Origin: Pseudomonas sp. FP2196
GTDB taxonomy: Bacteria > Pseudomonadota > Gammaproteobacteria > Pseudomonadales > Pseudomonadaceae
Assembly (NCBI RefSeq): GCF_030687715.1
Contig: NZ_CP117445.1
Coordinates: 4,267,501-4,331,500 of the forward strand
Length of the DNA stretch: 64,000 bases
Direction: 5' to 3'
Shown here: positions 9,048 to 17,816 of the stretch, piece after piece
Layout of the letters: every line of letters starts with the position of its first letter
Position numbering within the stretch: position 1 is the stretch's first letter
Translations under genes and position numbers: made by a program
Notes under the pieces: model-generated
Seen by the model: the letters and a program-made list of their open reading frames with translations, nothing else
What the model was told of the DNA's origin: nothing
Databases searched by the model: none

Positions 9048-10190
9048 TCATATCCAATTTAGGTAAAACTGTACCAGCGCCGCGGCAAGATCGGCCTGCA
9101 AGCCCTGTTCCAGACACCATGCTTCTGCATTTTTCTGTACTTCTGGCCAATGTTTGCGAGCCTTTAGCCAGTGGTCACCGATCGGCTGGCCGGCACTCCA
9201 GGCCCGCCACAGACCGTTCATCGCTTCGGCAGCAGCCGGCGAAAGTCCCTTTGTATAGAGCGCGAGGAAGGCATCGAGCTTGTCCAGATGAATGTCTTCG
9301 TCCTGTTGATAGATGTGCCAAAGCATCGGCCGTCCCGCCCACTGCGCCCGGACAAACGAGTCTTCGCCACGCACCGCGTTGAAATTGCAGCACCAAAGCA
9401 AGTGATCGTATTGATCCTGACGGACGAAAGGCAGCACCTGCACAGTCAGCGACTGGCGGACATGGATCGCCCCGACGGAGAGGGTCTCAACTCCGAGCCA
9501 TCGCGCGACGTCGCCGAGAATCCGCCCTTCCGGCACCAGCAAGTGAGTCGGTGTAGCGTCTGCTGCCAACACGTCCAGCCAACTGGCCAGCCCGGCGTTC
9601 TCGTAGGCAAACAGGGAAATCAGCTGGGCGTCTGGCGCGCGTTCAATCCCCAGACCTTGCAGGAATTGTCGCTGCGCCGCGGCATCCTGTTGAAACTGCT
9701 GACGCTGCTCAAGCAATCCTCGTTCACGCAATAGCCCACCGGTGCCCGGCTGGAAGCCCGGAAAGAAGAAGATTTTCTGCACCGATTTGTATTTGACCGA
9801 CGGCAGGCCGTGGCAGCCGGTGACCCAGTCTTCGGCGCTCAGATAGTCGAGGTTCATCCATAGCGGCGGCTTCTCGCGCGCGGCCATGGCGTCCATGTAA
9901 GCACTCGGCAATTGGCAGGCAAACGCAGCAATCACCACGTCGGCGGCGTCAGCATGGAGCCACTCGCTCGGCCAGTGGCGTACCTCGACACCTCGCTGCC
10001 ATTGCTGCGCTGCGCTGACGTCGATTTCCGGGCAAATGCGCTCGAACGCGCGCAGATCATCGACCCACAGCCGCACCGTCAGCGAATGCTCGGCGACCAG
10101 TTGCCGAGCCAGACGCCAGGTCACGCCGATATCGCCATAGTTGTCGACCACAGTGCAAAAAATATCCCAGCGGGTTTTCAGTGGCGGCAT
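9048..10190 (-). CDS. earP: EF-P arginine rhamnosyltransferase EarP
   Basis: EarP (380 residues) is an inverting GT-B glycosyltransferase that attaches rhamnose from dTDP-beta-L-rhamnose to Arg32 of EF-P. The N-terminal FCTVVDNYGDIGVTWRLARQ segment contains the two aspartates (16 and 20 here) that correspond to the catalytic pair in characterised EarP. The C-terminal half carries the nucleotide-sugar pocket (CNFNAVRGEDSFVRAQWAGR). GGGGAG lies six bases before ATG 10190. It depends on dTDP-rhamnose genes that are not in the window. Confidence 0.95.
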   Translation of the reverse strand: MPPLKTRWDIFCTVVDNYGDIGVTWRLARQLVAEHSLTVRLWVDDLRAFERICPEIDVSAAQQWQRGVEVRHWPSEWLHADAADVVIAAFACQLPSAYMDAMAAREKPPLWMNLDYLSAEDWVTGCHGLPSVKYKSVQKIFFFPGFQPGTGGLLRERGLLEQRQQFQQDAAAQRQFLQGLGIERAPDAQLISLFAYENAGLASWLDVLAADATPTHLLVPEGRILGDVARWLGVETLSVGAIHVRQSLTVQVLPFVRQDQYDHLLWCCNFNAVRGEDSFVRAQWAGRPMLWHIYQQDEDIHLDKLDAFLALYTKGLSPAAAEAMNGLWRAWSAGQPIGDHWLKARKHWPEVQKNAEAWCLEQGLQADLAAALVQFYLNWI

Positions 10191-10315
10191 TCAAGACTCC
10201 CCGTTGGCAAAAGTGGCGATTGTCCGCATAAATGACGTCATGCAGAAGAGCCGACGGCGATTAATCTTCGTGCGACAATCGCCACTTGCCCGCACCCATC
10301 CGCCAGGAGGCAGCC

Positions 10316-10723
10316 ATGCCCTACCGTCCTAACCCGCGTCGCCCCTTGCCTGTTCAGCTTAGCGCGTTGCATTTGACCGGCAGCATTGCCCTGGGCATGT
10401 GGCTGGGTTTCCTCGCGATTGCGCTGACATGCTGGCTACTCTCGCGTTTTATGTTCAACGAACAACTCGCGCCGGTTGCCCAGGCGGTGCAGCAACTGGC
10501 CAATCCGCCAGCAGTGCAAGCCGTTCCGGATATACCGCCGCAGAGCCCTCTGTTCGATCAGTACGAAGAAAACCTGCGCAAGAACGAGCAGCAGAATCGT
10601 CTGGATCAGGCGCGTAGCAGCAACCGCAATCAGTCGAACCCGAAATGCCAGTTCTGGCTGCAACAGGACCAAACCGCGCCAAGCGAAAAGAGCCGCGCCA
10701 ACGTTTTACAATTCTGCGATTGA
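10316..10723 (+). CDS. single-pass membrane protein of unknown function
   Basis: The 135-residue protein has one strong transmembrane helix near residues 22-45 (LTGSIALGMWLGFLAIALTC) after a basic, proline-rich N-terminus, then a Gln/Asn-rich soluble tail. It is not recognised as a named family. ATG 10316 has AGGAGG seven bases upstream. It ends two bases before the Gre-like gene, so the two are probably translated from one transcript. Confidence 0.75.
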   Translation: MPYRPNPRRPLPVQLSALHLTGSIALGMWLGFLAIALTCWLLSRFMFNEQLAPVAQAVQQLANPPAVQAVPDIPPQSPLFDQYEENLRKNEQQNRLDQARSSNRNQSNPKCQFWLQQDQTAPSEKSRANVLQFCD

Positions 10724-10725
10724 TC

Positions 10726-11208
10726 ATGAACAAGCACAGCGTCCACCAACTGATTCTCGACAAATTGCGCATCGACCTCGATATCGCCGAACGCGCGGCA
10801 CAAACCGCTTACGAAACCGCGACTCACGAAGAGAACATCGCCGAAAACAAGTACGACACTCTGGGGCTTGAGGCGTCGTATCTGGCGGCGGGTCAGGCGA
10901 AACGGGTCGAGGAAATCCGCCAGTCACTGGCGCAGTGCCAGAACCTGACACTGCGTGCCTATGACGAAAACCGTGGAATTGAGGTCGGCGCCCTGCTCGG
11001 CCTGGAAGACGAAAAGGGTCGTGAGCAATGGCTGTTTCTGGCGCCGGATGCGGCGGGCCTGAAGGTCGACGTGGTCGGCCAGCCGATTACCGTCATCACC
11101 CCGCGCTCGCCGCTGGGCAAAAGCCTGCTGGGCAAGTTCGAAGGTGATGAAGTGGAGATTCTGGTAGCGGGCACCCGGCAACAGTTTGCTGTCACCGAGG
11201 TGCTCTGA
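10726..11208 (+). CDS. GreA/GreB-like transcription factor
   Basis: This 160-residue protein looks like a divergent Gre factor: an N-terminal coiled-coil region (residues 5-75) whose turn has acidic residues (HEENIAENKYDT, compare the EN-EY tip of GreA) and a C-terminal FKBP-like domain with the PLGKSLLGKFEGDEVEI motif shared by GreA, GreB and Rnk. Gre factors enter the RNA polymerase secondary channel to rescue backtracked complexes. Whether the tip is active here is unknown. ATG 10726 follows the preceding stop by two bases. A true greB is at 23462-23959. Confidence 0.75.
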   Translation: MNKHSVHQLILDKLRIDLDIAERAAQTAYETATHEENIAENKYDTLGLEASYLAAGQAKRVEEIRQSLAQCQNLTLRAYDENRGIEVGALLGLEDEKGREQWLFLAPDAAGLKVDVVGQPITVITPRSPLGKSLLGKFEGDEVEILVAGTRQQFAVTEVL

Positions 11209-11217
11209 AGCAGGGAC

Positions 11218-12201
<984 letters not shown>

Positions 12202-12305
12202 TCAAAGCAGGTAGACGCCACGGGCATCAGCGACGGTATATAACTATATTAATGGTTTGAAGAATAAATCTAGAACTTTTTTATCAGAGTGCCATTATTC
12301 CTGCC

Positions 12306-12809
12306 TCAGCGATCCTCACGGCGCCGACGCTCTACCAGCGGTACCAGATAAACCGGCACCTTGGCCAATTGCAGGACCCGCGCCGCCGTGCGCCCCAAGG
12401 GTGTTTCCGCGCCTACCCCGTGGCTGTGACTTCCTACGATCAGCAAATCGACAGAGAGTTTCTGCGCCTGGTCGAGAATCACCTGCGAAGGATCGCCCTG
12501 TAGCACGCGCACCGCGCAAATCCGCTGCAGATCCTGCTCACCCTCCTCGCCCAGTTCTTCACGAAAACTGTCGAGCACCCGTTGCTCGATATTGGCGATG
12601 ACTGTTTTCAGACCCTGGCTATGGAATTCGTTCAACGCTTGCTCGTCGAGATAGCTCTGCAACACAGATTCGGCAAACAGCCCCATCGGTTCCACCGCAT
12701 GCACTACATATAAGTCGGCATCGAACGTTCGCGCCAAGGCCAGGGCATGCTGCATCACAAACGGCGCGTACAGACCGAGGTCAGTGGCATACAGCATCGA
12801 ACGAATCAT
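12306..12809 (-). CDS. universal stress protein family
   Basis: A 167-residue single-domain UspA-like protein with an N-terminal MLYATDLG strand and the C-terminal ATP-binding signature VGSHSHGVGAETPLGRTA. It is expected to bind ATP in the cytoplasm and act under stress. Start 12809 (MIRSMLYA) is set by GGAGG four bases upstream. It lies upstream of cysB in the same direction with a 113-bp gap, so it may be transcribed separately. No operator was recognised. Confidence 0.87.
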   Translation of the reverse strand: MIRSMLYATDLGLYAPFVMQHALALARTFDADLYVVHAVEPMGLFAESVLQSYLDEQALNEFHSQGLKTVIANIEQRVLDSFREELGEEGEQDLQRICAVRVLQGDPSQVILDQAQKLSVDLLIVGSHSHGVGAETPLGRTAARVLQLAKVPVYLVPLVERRRREDR

Positions 12810-12907
12810 ATGACCTCCTCGCAAGCCAACATGGCGGAGATTTGATTCAGCTTAGCAGTGCCTTGGCGAGTACGACGTGTGACGCAACGTCTTGAAGCAC
12901 AGGGCCT

Positions 12908-13813
12908 TTAGATCGATGGTTCGTTGCTGATGCCGTGTGGCACATGGCCGGTTGCAACCACTTCGCGGGCAAGCTCGCAGTGACCGGCCTGATCGTCAAA
13001 GAACACGTCGGCGGCAAACGCTTCGAGAAACGCCGATTTGGTCAGGCCGCCGAGAAACAGGGATTCATCGAGACGGATGTCCCACTCGCGCAGCGTGCGG
13101 ATGACTCGCTCATGGGCCGGAGCCGAACGAGCGGTCACCAGCGCGGTACGGATCGGGCAGTCGTCGTCGGGGAATTCGCGCTGCAGCAGATTGAGCGCCG
13201 CCAGGAAGCCCTTGAATGGCCCACCGCGCAAGGGCTCACGCGCCGACTCGCGCTCCTTGGCCTGGAACGCTTCCAACCCGCCTGACTGATAGACGCGCTC
13301 CGACTCGTCGGAAAAGATCACCGCGTCACCGTCGAAGGCGATGCGCAGTTCGTCGCTGGCCGCACGACTGGCGCCCCCGGACAAAATGGTCGCGGCGGCG
13401 AAACCGGCATCCAGCGCCGCGCGAACGTCCTCGGCATGGGTGGAGAGAAACAGGTCGCATCCAAACGCCTTCAGATAGGGATAAGGACTGCGCCCGCCGA
13501 CAAACGCCGCGCGGGAAATCGCCAGGCCGTAATGATGAATCGAATTGAACACGCGCAACCCGGTGTCGGCGCTGTTGCGTGACACCAGAATCACCTCGAC
13601 CCGCGCGCGGCCGAGGCGACTGTTCAGGCTCAAGAGTTTTTCCACCAGTGGAAAGGCGTCACCGGGCGCGAGGATCTCGTCTTCGTGCTCGATCTGGTAT
13701 TGCCGGTAGGCTTCGACGCCGCTCGACAGGTAGACCTTGTGGCTCTCGCTCAGGTCGAACAAGGCGCGCGACGAAATCGCCAGCACCAGTTTGTCATCGA
13801 TGTTCTTGGCCAT
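12908..13813 (-). CDS. 5'-nucleotidase, cytosolic type I-like
   Basis: The 301-residue protein matches the 5'-nucleotidase family related to cytosolic cN-I, a HAD-like phosphatase of nucleoside monophosphates. Recognisable segments are KLVLAISSRALFDL, VILVSRNSADTGLRVFNSI, SFLGGLTK-like SLFLGGLTKSAFL and FFDDQAGHCELA, the last carrying the C-terminal acidic metal site. No signal peptide is seen, so it is cytoplasmic. It is the middle gene of a minus-strand series between the PanE-like reductase and the stress protein. Confidence 0.82.
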   Translation of the reverse strand: MAKNIDDKLVLAISSRALFDLSESHKVYLSSGVEAYRQYQIEHEDEILAPGDAFPLVEKLLSLNSRLGRARVEVILVSRNSADTGLRVFNSIHHYGLAISRAAFVGGRSPYPYLKAFGCDLFLSTHAEDVRAALDAGFAAATILSGGASRAASDELRIAFDGDAVIFSDESERVYQSGGLEAFQAKERESAREPLRGGPFKGFLAALNLLQREFPDDDCPIRTALVTARSAPAHERVIRTLREWDIRLDESLFLGGLTKSAFLEAFAADVFFDDQAGHCELAREVVATGHVPHGISNEPSI

Positions 13814-13846
13814 GCCTTCCCCTCGCCCTCCACAACAAAAACCGAC

Positions 13847-14800
13847 TTAAACGTTACGTCGGTCGATAAAACTCAAATTGCGATACAGCGCCTCGATGCG
13901 CGGCAGCTCACAGCCTGCCGCTCTCGCCGCCAGCAGTGGTCGGGCATAAATCGCCTCCAGCTCCAGCGGTCGCTTATACAGAAAGTCGTGGTACATGCTC
14001 GGCCAGTAGTCGGGCATTTTCTCGGTCATCATGAACAGATACTCGGCATAACCGGGCGGGATCTCGTGACCGCAAGCCCGCGCGCCCTGCACCACTTCGG
14101 CCATAAGCGCCTGGATCAATGCGCGGCTGTCGTCGTCGGCCATCAGTGGCGTAGTGCTGGCGCCGAGTAACACCGAGAGACCGTTGTAGGGAATATTCCA
14201 GACCAGTTTCTGCCAGCGTGCCTGATGTAGATTGGGCATTGCCTGGGAGTCGATACCCGCGGCGCGGAACAGTCCGGCGCCCTCTTCGACCAACGCCATG
14301 CGCGCCGCCTCATCGACTGCCGGGCCGCTGTGATAACCGACGTTTACTGCGCCGAGGGCTTGGTGGGTGATCTGCCCCGGCGCGTCGCGATGCACGCAAA
14401 CCAGACACAGTCCACCCAACACATGCAGGGACTCAGGCAACAACTCACGCAAACTGTCCTCGACGTCCAGACCATTTTGCAGCACCAGCACTTTCGCATC
14501 GGGCTTGGCCGCTTGAATGATCGCTGGAGCGAGGCCTGCCGAACTGGTGGTCTTGGCGCCGACCAGCAGCCAGTCGCACTTGGGCATGTCTTCAGCAACA
14601 GAATAGGCCTGCACCGGATTCAGCGTGAGCTTGCCGTGCACCGCACTGTCCACCTGCAAGCCGTGCTCGGCCACAGCCGAAAACTCACTGCGCAACAGAA
14701 AGTGCACATCGAATCCGGCTCGTGCCAGCATCAATCCGTAGAACCCGCCGATGGCGCCAGTACCGATGATCCCCACTACCGGTTTGTTGATTGTCCCCAT
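13847..14800 (-). CDS. 2-dehydropantoate 2-reductase-like protein (PanE/ApbA family)
   Basis: The 317-residue oxidoreductase has the N-terminal NADP-binding motif GIIGTGAIGGFYGLMLARAG and the C-terminal helical domain with QARWQKLVWNIPYNGLSVLL. The family includes the ketopantoate reductase of pantothenate synthesis, but Pseudomonas genomes often carry several paralogues, so the substrate is uncertain. Its ATG directly abuts the stop codon of the upstream thioredoxin-like gene, indicating translational coupling. Confidence 0.8.
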   Translation of the reverse strand: MGTINKPVVGIIGTGAIGGFYGLMLARAGFDVHFLLRSEFSAVAEHGLQVDSAVHGKLTLNPVQAYSVAEDMPKCDWLLVGAKTTSSAGLAPAIIQAAKPDAKVLVLQNGLDVEDSLRELLPESLHVLGGLCLVCVHRDAPGQITHQALGAVNVGYHSGPAVDEAARMALVEEGAGLFRAAGIDSQAMPNLHQARWQKLVWNIPYNGLSVLLGASTTPLMADDDSRALIQALMAEVVQGARACGHEIPPGYAEYLFMMTEKMPDYWPSMYHDFLYKRPLELEAIYARPLLAARAAGCELPRIEALYRNLSFIDRRNV

Positions 14801-15187
14801 TTATGGCAACTCCTCTGCAATTCGACCCAGCGCCTGCGCCAGCGACACGTTCAGCGCTTCGCCCGTAAGACGCGTATGCAATGCCCCAAAGAAATCACCG
14901 TCGCGCACCACAAACAGCGCCGGCAAATGAAAGACCTGGTAACGCTCCACCAGCCCGCCGTTGTCACTGGCGTCGATCCAGCACAGCCGATCCACTGCCA
15001 AGTCGAAACCGGGCAATACCTCACGGGCATAGCGGCAACTGGCGCAGCCGACGCTGGTGAAAATCACCAGCGAAACGCCGCTCATCGCCAGCAGCCGCTG
15101 GTCGGCGTCGAAATCGGTCAGTTCGGATTCGACCACTATACTGGGGGAAACAATGTCAAATGGCCGACACAGGGAGTCTGTGCTCAT
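14801..15187 (-). CDS. thioredoxin-like protein with CxxC motif
   Basis: A 128-residue product with a thioredoxin fold and the redox motif CASC in FTSVGCASCRYAREVLP, plus a cis-Pro-like segment FHLPALFVVRDG. It lacks a signal peptide, so a cytoplasmic disulfide or electron-transfer role is likely. Start 15187 (MSTDSL) is used; 15199 is an in-frame alternative. Either start overlaps the divergent PilZ gene. Its stop codon touches the start of the PanE-like gene. Confidence 0.75.
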   Translation of the reverse strand: MSTDSLCRPFDIVSPSIVVESELTDFDADQRLLAMSGVSLVIFTSVGCASCRYAREVLPGFDLAVDRLCWIDASDNGGLVERYQVFHLPALFVVRDGDFFGALHTRLTGEALNVSLAQALGRIAEELP

Positions 15188-15629
15188 GGGACGTTTCATT
15201 CCTCATCCGGACGAAGTGCCGGTTGAATTAACCTTACTCAAGCCTGAGTGTATTTCCAGGCAACGGCTGCACACTATCAGCCTCGGCGGGATCGCTTGCA
15301 ATTACCACCGTGCCTGGCGCCACGGTACGGCCCTGCAGGTGCGCATGCCGACGCTCAATGCCGATATCTGTTTTCCAGGGTACGTGGCGTGGTGTTTGCG
15401 CCGCAAAAAAGGCTATCTGCTGGGTATCGCCTTCACTGATGAACAAACGCTGTTCAGCGCGCGAATGGGTGAGCAGGTGTGTCAGATCGAACGCTACTGC
15501 CGCATGAACGACACCCACGATGACCTGCAGGATAATCAGGCGCTGGCCCTGCAATGGGTCGAACAGCACGCTGACGAGTTCTCCCAAGACAGCGTTCGCA
15601 AGGCTTTTGCCCAGCCAGTGCTGGATTAA
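15186..15629 (+). CDS. PilZ domain protein
   Basis: The 147-residue product has an atypical PilZ-like beta-barrel (ISLGGIACNYHRAWRHGTAL, CFPGYVAWCLRRKKGYLLGI). The classic c-di-GMP motif RxxxR is not clearly present, while the (D/N)xSxxG strand appears as TISLGG, so ligand binding is doubtful. ATG 15186 (MGRFIPHPDEVPVEL) is chosen from similarity. An in-frame ATG at 15153 follows GGGGGA with a TATACT -10-like element just before it, and may be the real start. Confidence 0.7.
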   Translation: MGRFIPHPDEVPVELTLLKPECISRQRLHTISLGGIACNYHRAWRHGTALQVRMPTLNADICFPGYVAWCLRRKKGYLLGIAFTDEQTLFSARMGEQVCQIERYCRMNDTHDDLQDNQALALQWVEQHADEFSQDSVRKAFAQPVLD

Positions 15630-15657
15630 AGCGGCGTTTGCCCATTGTCGAGCAGCG

Positions 15658-15691
15658 CCCGACGCGCTAAGGTTCCGCTCCCCGACGCGCT
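15658..15691 (+). repeat. 11-bp direct repeat upstream of class I DAHP synthase
   Basis: CCCGACGCGCT occurs at 15658-15668 and again at 15681-15691, 23 bases start to start (about two helical turns), 68 bases before aroG-type ATG 15759. It may be an operator; no regulator is identified. Confidence 0.35.
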
Positions 15692-15758
15692 TAAATCTGC
15701 TGTGCTCCGCCGCGCGGGGATCGCTGGCGGCCGGCACCCGTGACCTGACGAGTAAACG

Positions 15759-16835
15759 ATGGCTGATTTACCGATCAACGACCTAAACGTCGCCTCTAAC
15801 GAGACCCTGATCACTCCTGATCAGCTCAAGCGTGATATCCCTCTGAGCGACGCCGCCCTGCGCACCGTCACCAAGGGCCGCGAAGTCATTCGCAACATTC
15901 TTGATGGCACCGACCACCGTCTGTTCGTAGTGATCGGCCCGTGCTCGATCCACGACATCAAGGCTGCCCACGAATACGCCGAGCGCCTGAAGGTGCTGGC
16001 TGCGGAAGTCTCCGATACTTTGTATCTGGTCATGCGCGTGTATTTCGAGAAGCCACGGACTACCGTCGGCTGGAAAGGCCTGATCAACGATCCTTATCTG
16101 GACGACTCCTTCAAAATTCAGGACGGTCTGCACATCGGTCGCCAGTTGCTGCTGGACCTGGCCGAAAAAGGCCTGCCGACCGCCACAGAAGCGCTTGACC
16201 CGATCTCCCCGCAGTATCTGCAGGACCTGATCAGCTGGTCGGCCATCGGCGCGCGTACCACAGAATCCCAGACTCACCGTGAGATGGCTTCCGGCCTGTC
16301 CTCGGCAGTCGGTTTCAAGAACGGCACCGACGGTGGTCTGACTGTGGCGATCAACGCCTTGCAGTCGGTTTCCAGCCCGCACCGTTTCCTCGGCATCAAC
16401 CAGGAAGGTGGCGTGTCGATCGTCACCACCAAAGGCAACGCCTACGGCCACGTAGTGCTGCGCGGTGGCAATGGCAAGCCGAACTACGATTCGGTCAGCG
16501 TAGCCCTGTGCGAACAGGCGCTGAACAAGGCGAAGATCAAGCCGAACATCATGGTCGATTGCAGCCACGCCAACTCCAACAAGGATCCGGCCCTGCAACC
16601 GCTGGTGATGGAGAACGTCGCCAACCAGATCCTCGAGGGCAACCAGTCGATTATCGGCTTGATGGTCGAGAGCCACTTGAACTGGGGCTGCCAGGCGATT
16701 CCGAAAGACCTCGCCGACCTGCAATACGGCGTGTCGATCACCGATGCGTGCATCGACTGGTCCGCCACCGAGAACACCCTGCGCAGCATGCACGCCAAGC
16801 TCAAGGATGTTCTGCCAAAACGCCAGCGCAGCTGA
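15759..16835 (+). CDS. class I DAHP synthase (AroF/AroG/AroH type)
   Basis: This 358-residue enzyme is the microbial class I-alpha DAHP synthase. Motifs are VVIGPCSIHD (PEP and metal site), RVYFEKPRTTVGWKGL, SAVGFKNGTDG and MVDCSHANSNK. The N-terminal extension that forms the feedback-binding region is present. Which aromatic amino acid inhibits it cannot be read with certainty. A strong intrinsic terminator follows. It performs the same reaction as the unrelated class II enzyme at 276-1622. Confidence 0.96.
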   Translation: MADLPINDLNVASNETLITPDQLKRDIPLSDAALRTVTKGREVIRNILDGTDHRLFVVIGPCSIHDIKAAHEYAERLKVLAAEVSDTLYLVMRVYFEKPRTTVGWKGLINDPYLDDSFKIQDGLHIGRQLLLDLAEKGLPTATEALDPISPQYLQDLISWSAIGARTTESQTHREMASGLSSAVGFKNGTDGGLTVAINALQSVSSPHRFLGINQEGGVSIVTTKGNAYGHVVLRGGNGKPNYDSVSVALCEQALNKAKIKPNIMVDCSHANSNKDPALQPLVMENVANQILEGNQSIIGLMVESHLNWGCQAIPKDLADLQYGVSITDACIDWSATENTLRSMHAKLKDVLPKRQRS

Positions 16836-16852
16836 TACGCGTTTTACAGGCA

Positions 16853-16885
16853 TAAAAAAACGCCGGGCAATGCCCGGCGTTTTTG
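16853..16885. terminator. bidirectional intrinsic terminator
   Basis: Stem CGCCGGGC with GCCCGGCG (16861-16879, loop AAT), A-run before and T-run after, between the convergent class I DAHP synthase and GNAT genes. Confidence 0.9.
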
Positions 16886-16900
16886 TGTGTGGCGTATGGC

Positions 16901-17182
16901 TCAGATTTTCGCGGCGCGGCGCTGATGACGTTCCATGTAGCGCTCGACGTAGGAGCACGATGGGATCACCGTGTAACCCATTTCTTCGGCGTATTGCAGC
17001 GCGCTTTCGGTCAGCGCTGCCGCGATGCCACGGCCGCGCAGGGCGTTGGGCACAAATGTCCGATAGATATCCAGGGTCTGTTTCCCCAGATCCATATAGG
17101 TCAGGTAGGCACGATGACCGTCCACATTGGTCTCGAACTGATGACCAGCCTGGTCATGGTGGATGGACAACGCCTCGCTCAT
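16901..17182 (-). CDS. small GNAT-family N-acetyltransferase
   Basis: A compact 93-residue acetyltransferase domain of the YjdJ/GCN5-like type: VPNALRGRGIAAALTESALQYAEEMGYTVIP contains the acetyl-CoA pyrophosphate loop R-G-R-G-I-A, here split as RGRGIA. Start 17182 has GAGGAG five bases upstream. The substrate is unknown. A candidate promoter (TTGAGC, 18 bp, TACTAT) lies at 17348-17319 on the same strand. Confidence 0.78.
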   Translation of the reverse strand: MSEALSIHHDQAGHQFETNVDGHRAYLTYMDLGKQTLDIYRTFVPNALRGRGIAAALTESALQYAEEMGYTVIPSCSYVERYMERHQRRAAKI

Positions 17183-17318
17183 CACTACTCCTCGCGGGTC
17201 TTGAATTCTGACCCCTACCTTACCGATGTTTTTCCGGCGAAGGAACATCTACGCCACCCTGTGCCTGATGGACACCGAGAAAAGACACACCGATCTCGCA
17301 CAATCGAGCACGTAATAA

Positions 17319-17348
17319 ATAGTAGGCACCATTGGCAAAAATGCTCAA
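17319..17348 (-). promoter_or_regulatory. candidate sigma-70 promoter for GNAT gene
   Basis: Read on the minus strand, TTGAGC (17348-17343), an 18-base spacer and TACTAT (17324-17319) resemble a sigma-70 promoter about 130 bases before the GNAT start. Confidence 0.35.
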
Positions 17349-17397
17349 GGTACGCTCGTCATTACACTCATTGACCGGGTTGCTCCGATGGACGCAG

Positions 17398-17477
17398 GGT
17401 GGCTGGGGGAGAAGATCTCCCGGGCCGACTACCTGAACATTGCCGGATGTTGAGACTTAAGACGTGCCACCTTTTTT
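17398..17477 (+). other. possible structured RNA segment
   Basis: GGTGGC (17398-17403) could pair with GCCACC (17466-17471), which is followed directly by T6 (17472-17477). Inside lie the hairpin GGGAGA-AGA-TCTCCC (17407-17421) and the hairpin AACAT-TGCCGG-ATGTT. The layout resembles a small three-way-junction RNA ending in a terminator, but no promoter or known family is recognised. Confidence 0.25.
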
Positions 17478-17666
17478 AAAGTCACCTCAACATGGACAAA
17501 GATAAGCGAAGCCGTCCGCAGAATCCGTATGAAAGTATGGACAAAGTCATCTAGACAGACTTTCCCCACCGCTGCAAAACAGTGCGCGGCAACGGGAACT
17601 TTTTCTCAATAACTCGCTCAGCTCGGGGCTTGTAGCTGGATACTTTTTAAACAGTTCAGTTAAAAG

Positions 17667-17695
17667 TTGCTCGAAAAAGAATCAACGCCTACAAT
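17667..17695 (+). promoter_or_regulatory. candidate sigma-70 promoter of oprI
   Basis: TTGCTC (17667-17672), 17-base spacer, TACAAT (17690-17695). Transcription would start near 17702, giving a leader of about 115 bases before the oprI ATG. Confidence 0.5.
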
Positions 17696-17816
17696 TTTTT
17701 TTGCTTCTTGCCTTACGTCAGTTTACTTACTACAAGTAATGGGTAGTATGTACGCCGGCTATTTCCTCAATCGGAGGAGACAGCCACTTAATTGAAAGTC
17801 CTTGAAGGGGAACACG

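Larger units (their letters stand above)
17183..17816. other. 634-bp gene-free region between GNAT gene and oprI
   Basis: No convincing gene is visible. Contents: a minus-strand promoter candidate for the GNAT gene (17319-17348); a potentially structured segment at 17398-17477; the decamer ATGGACAAAG at 17492-17501 and 17537-17546; a sigma-AlgU-like -35 GAACTT at 17596-17601 with TCAGC 16 bases later; and the strong oprI promoter (17667-17695) with a long leader. Base composition becomes AT-rich toward oprI. Confidence 0.6.

Noticed and set aside
15783..16958. 391-codon open frame opposite the class I DAHP synthase gene
   Set aside because: Antisense shadow of a certain gene, no domain, crosses an intrinsic terminator.
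17221..17443. Minus-strand open frame upstream of the GNAT gene
   Set aside because: It has no ATG or GTG start with a ribosome binding site, and contains the likely GNAT promoter; composition does not look coding.
17398..17477. tRNA or known riboswitch at the structured segment
   Set aside because: No T-loop, anticodon arm or conserved riboswitch core was found; kept only as a possible unnamed RNA.
17492..17553. Short open frame MDKDKRSRPQNPYESMDKVI before oprI
   Set aside because: Only 20 codons, no ribosome binding site, no known counterpart; the repeated ATGGACAAAG explains its apparent internal repetition.
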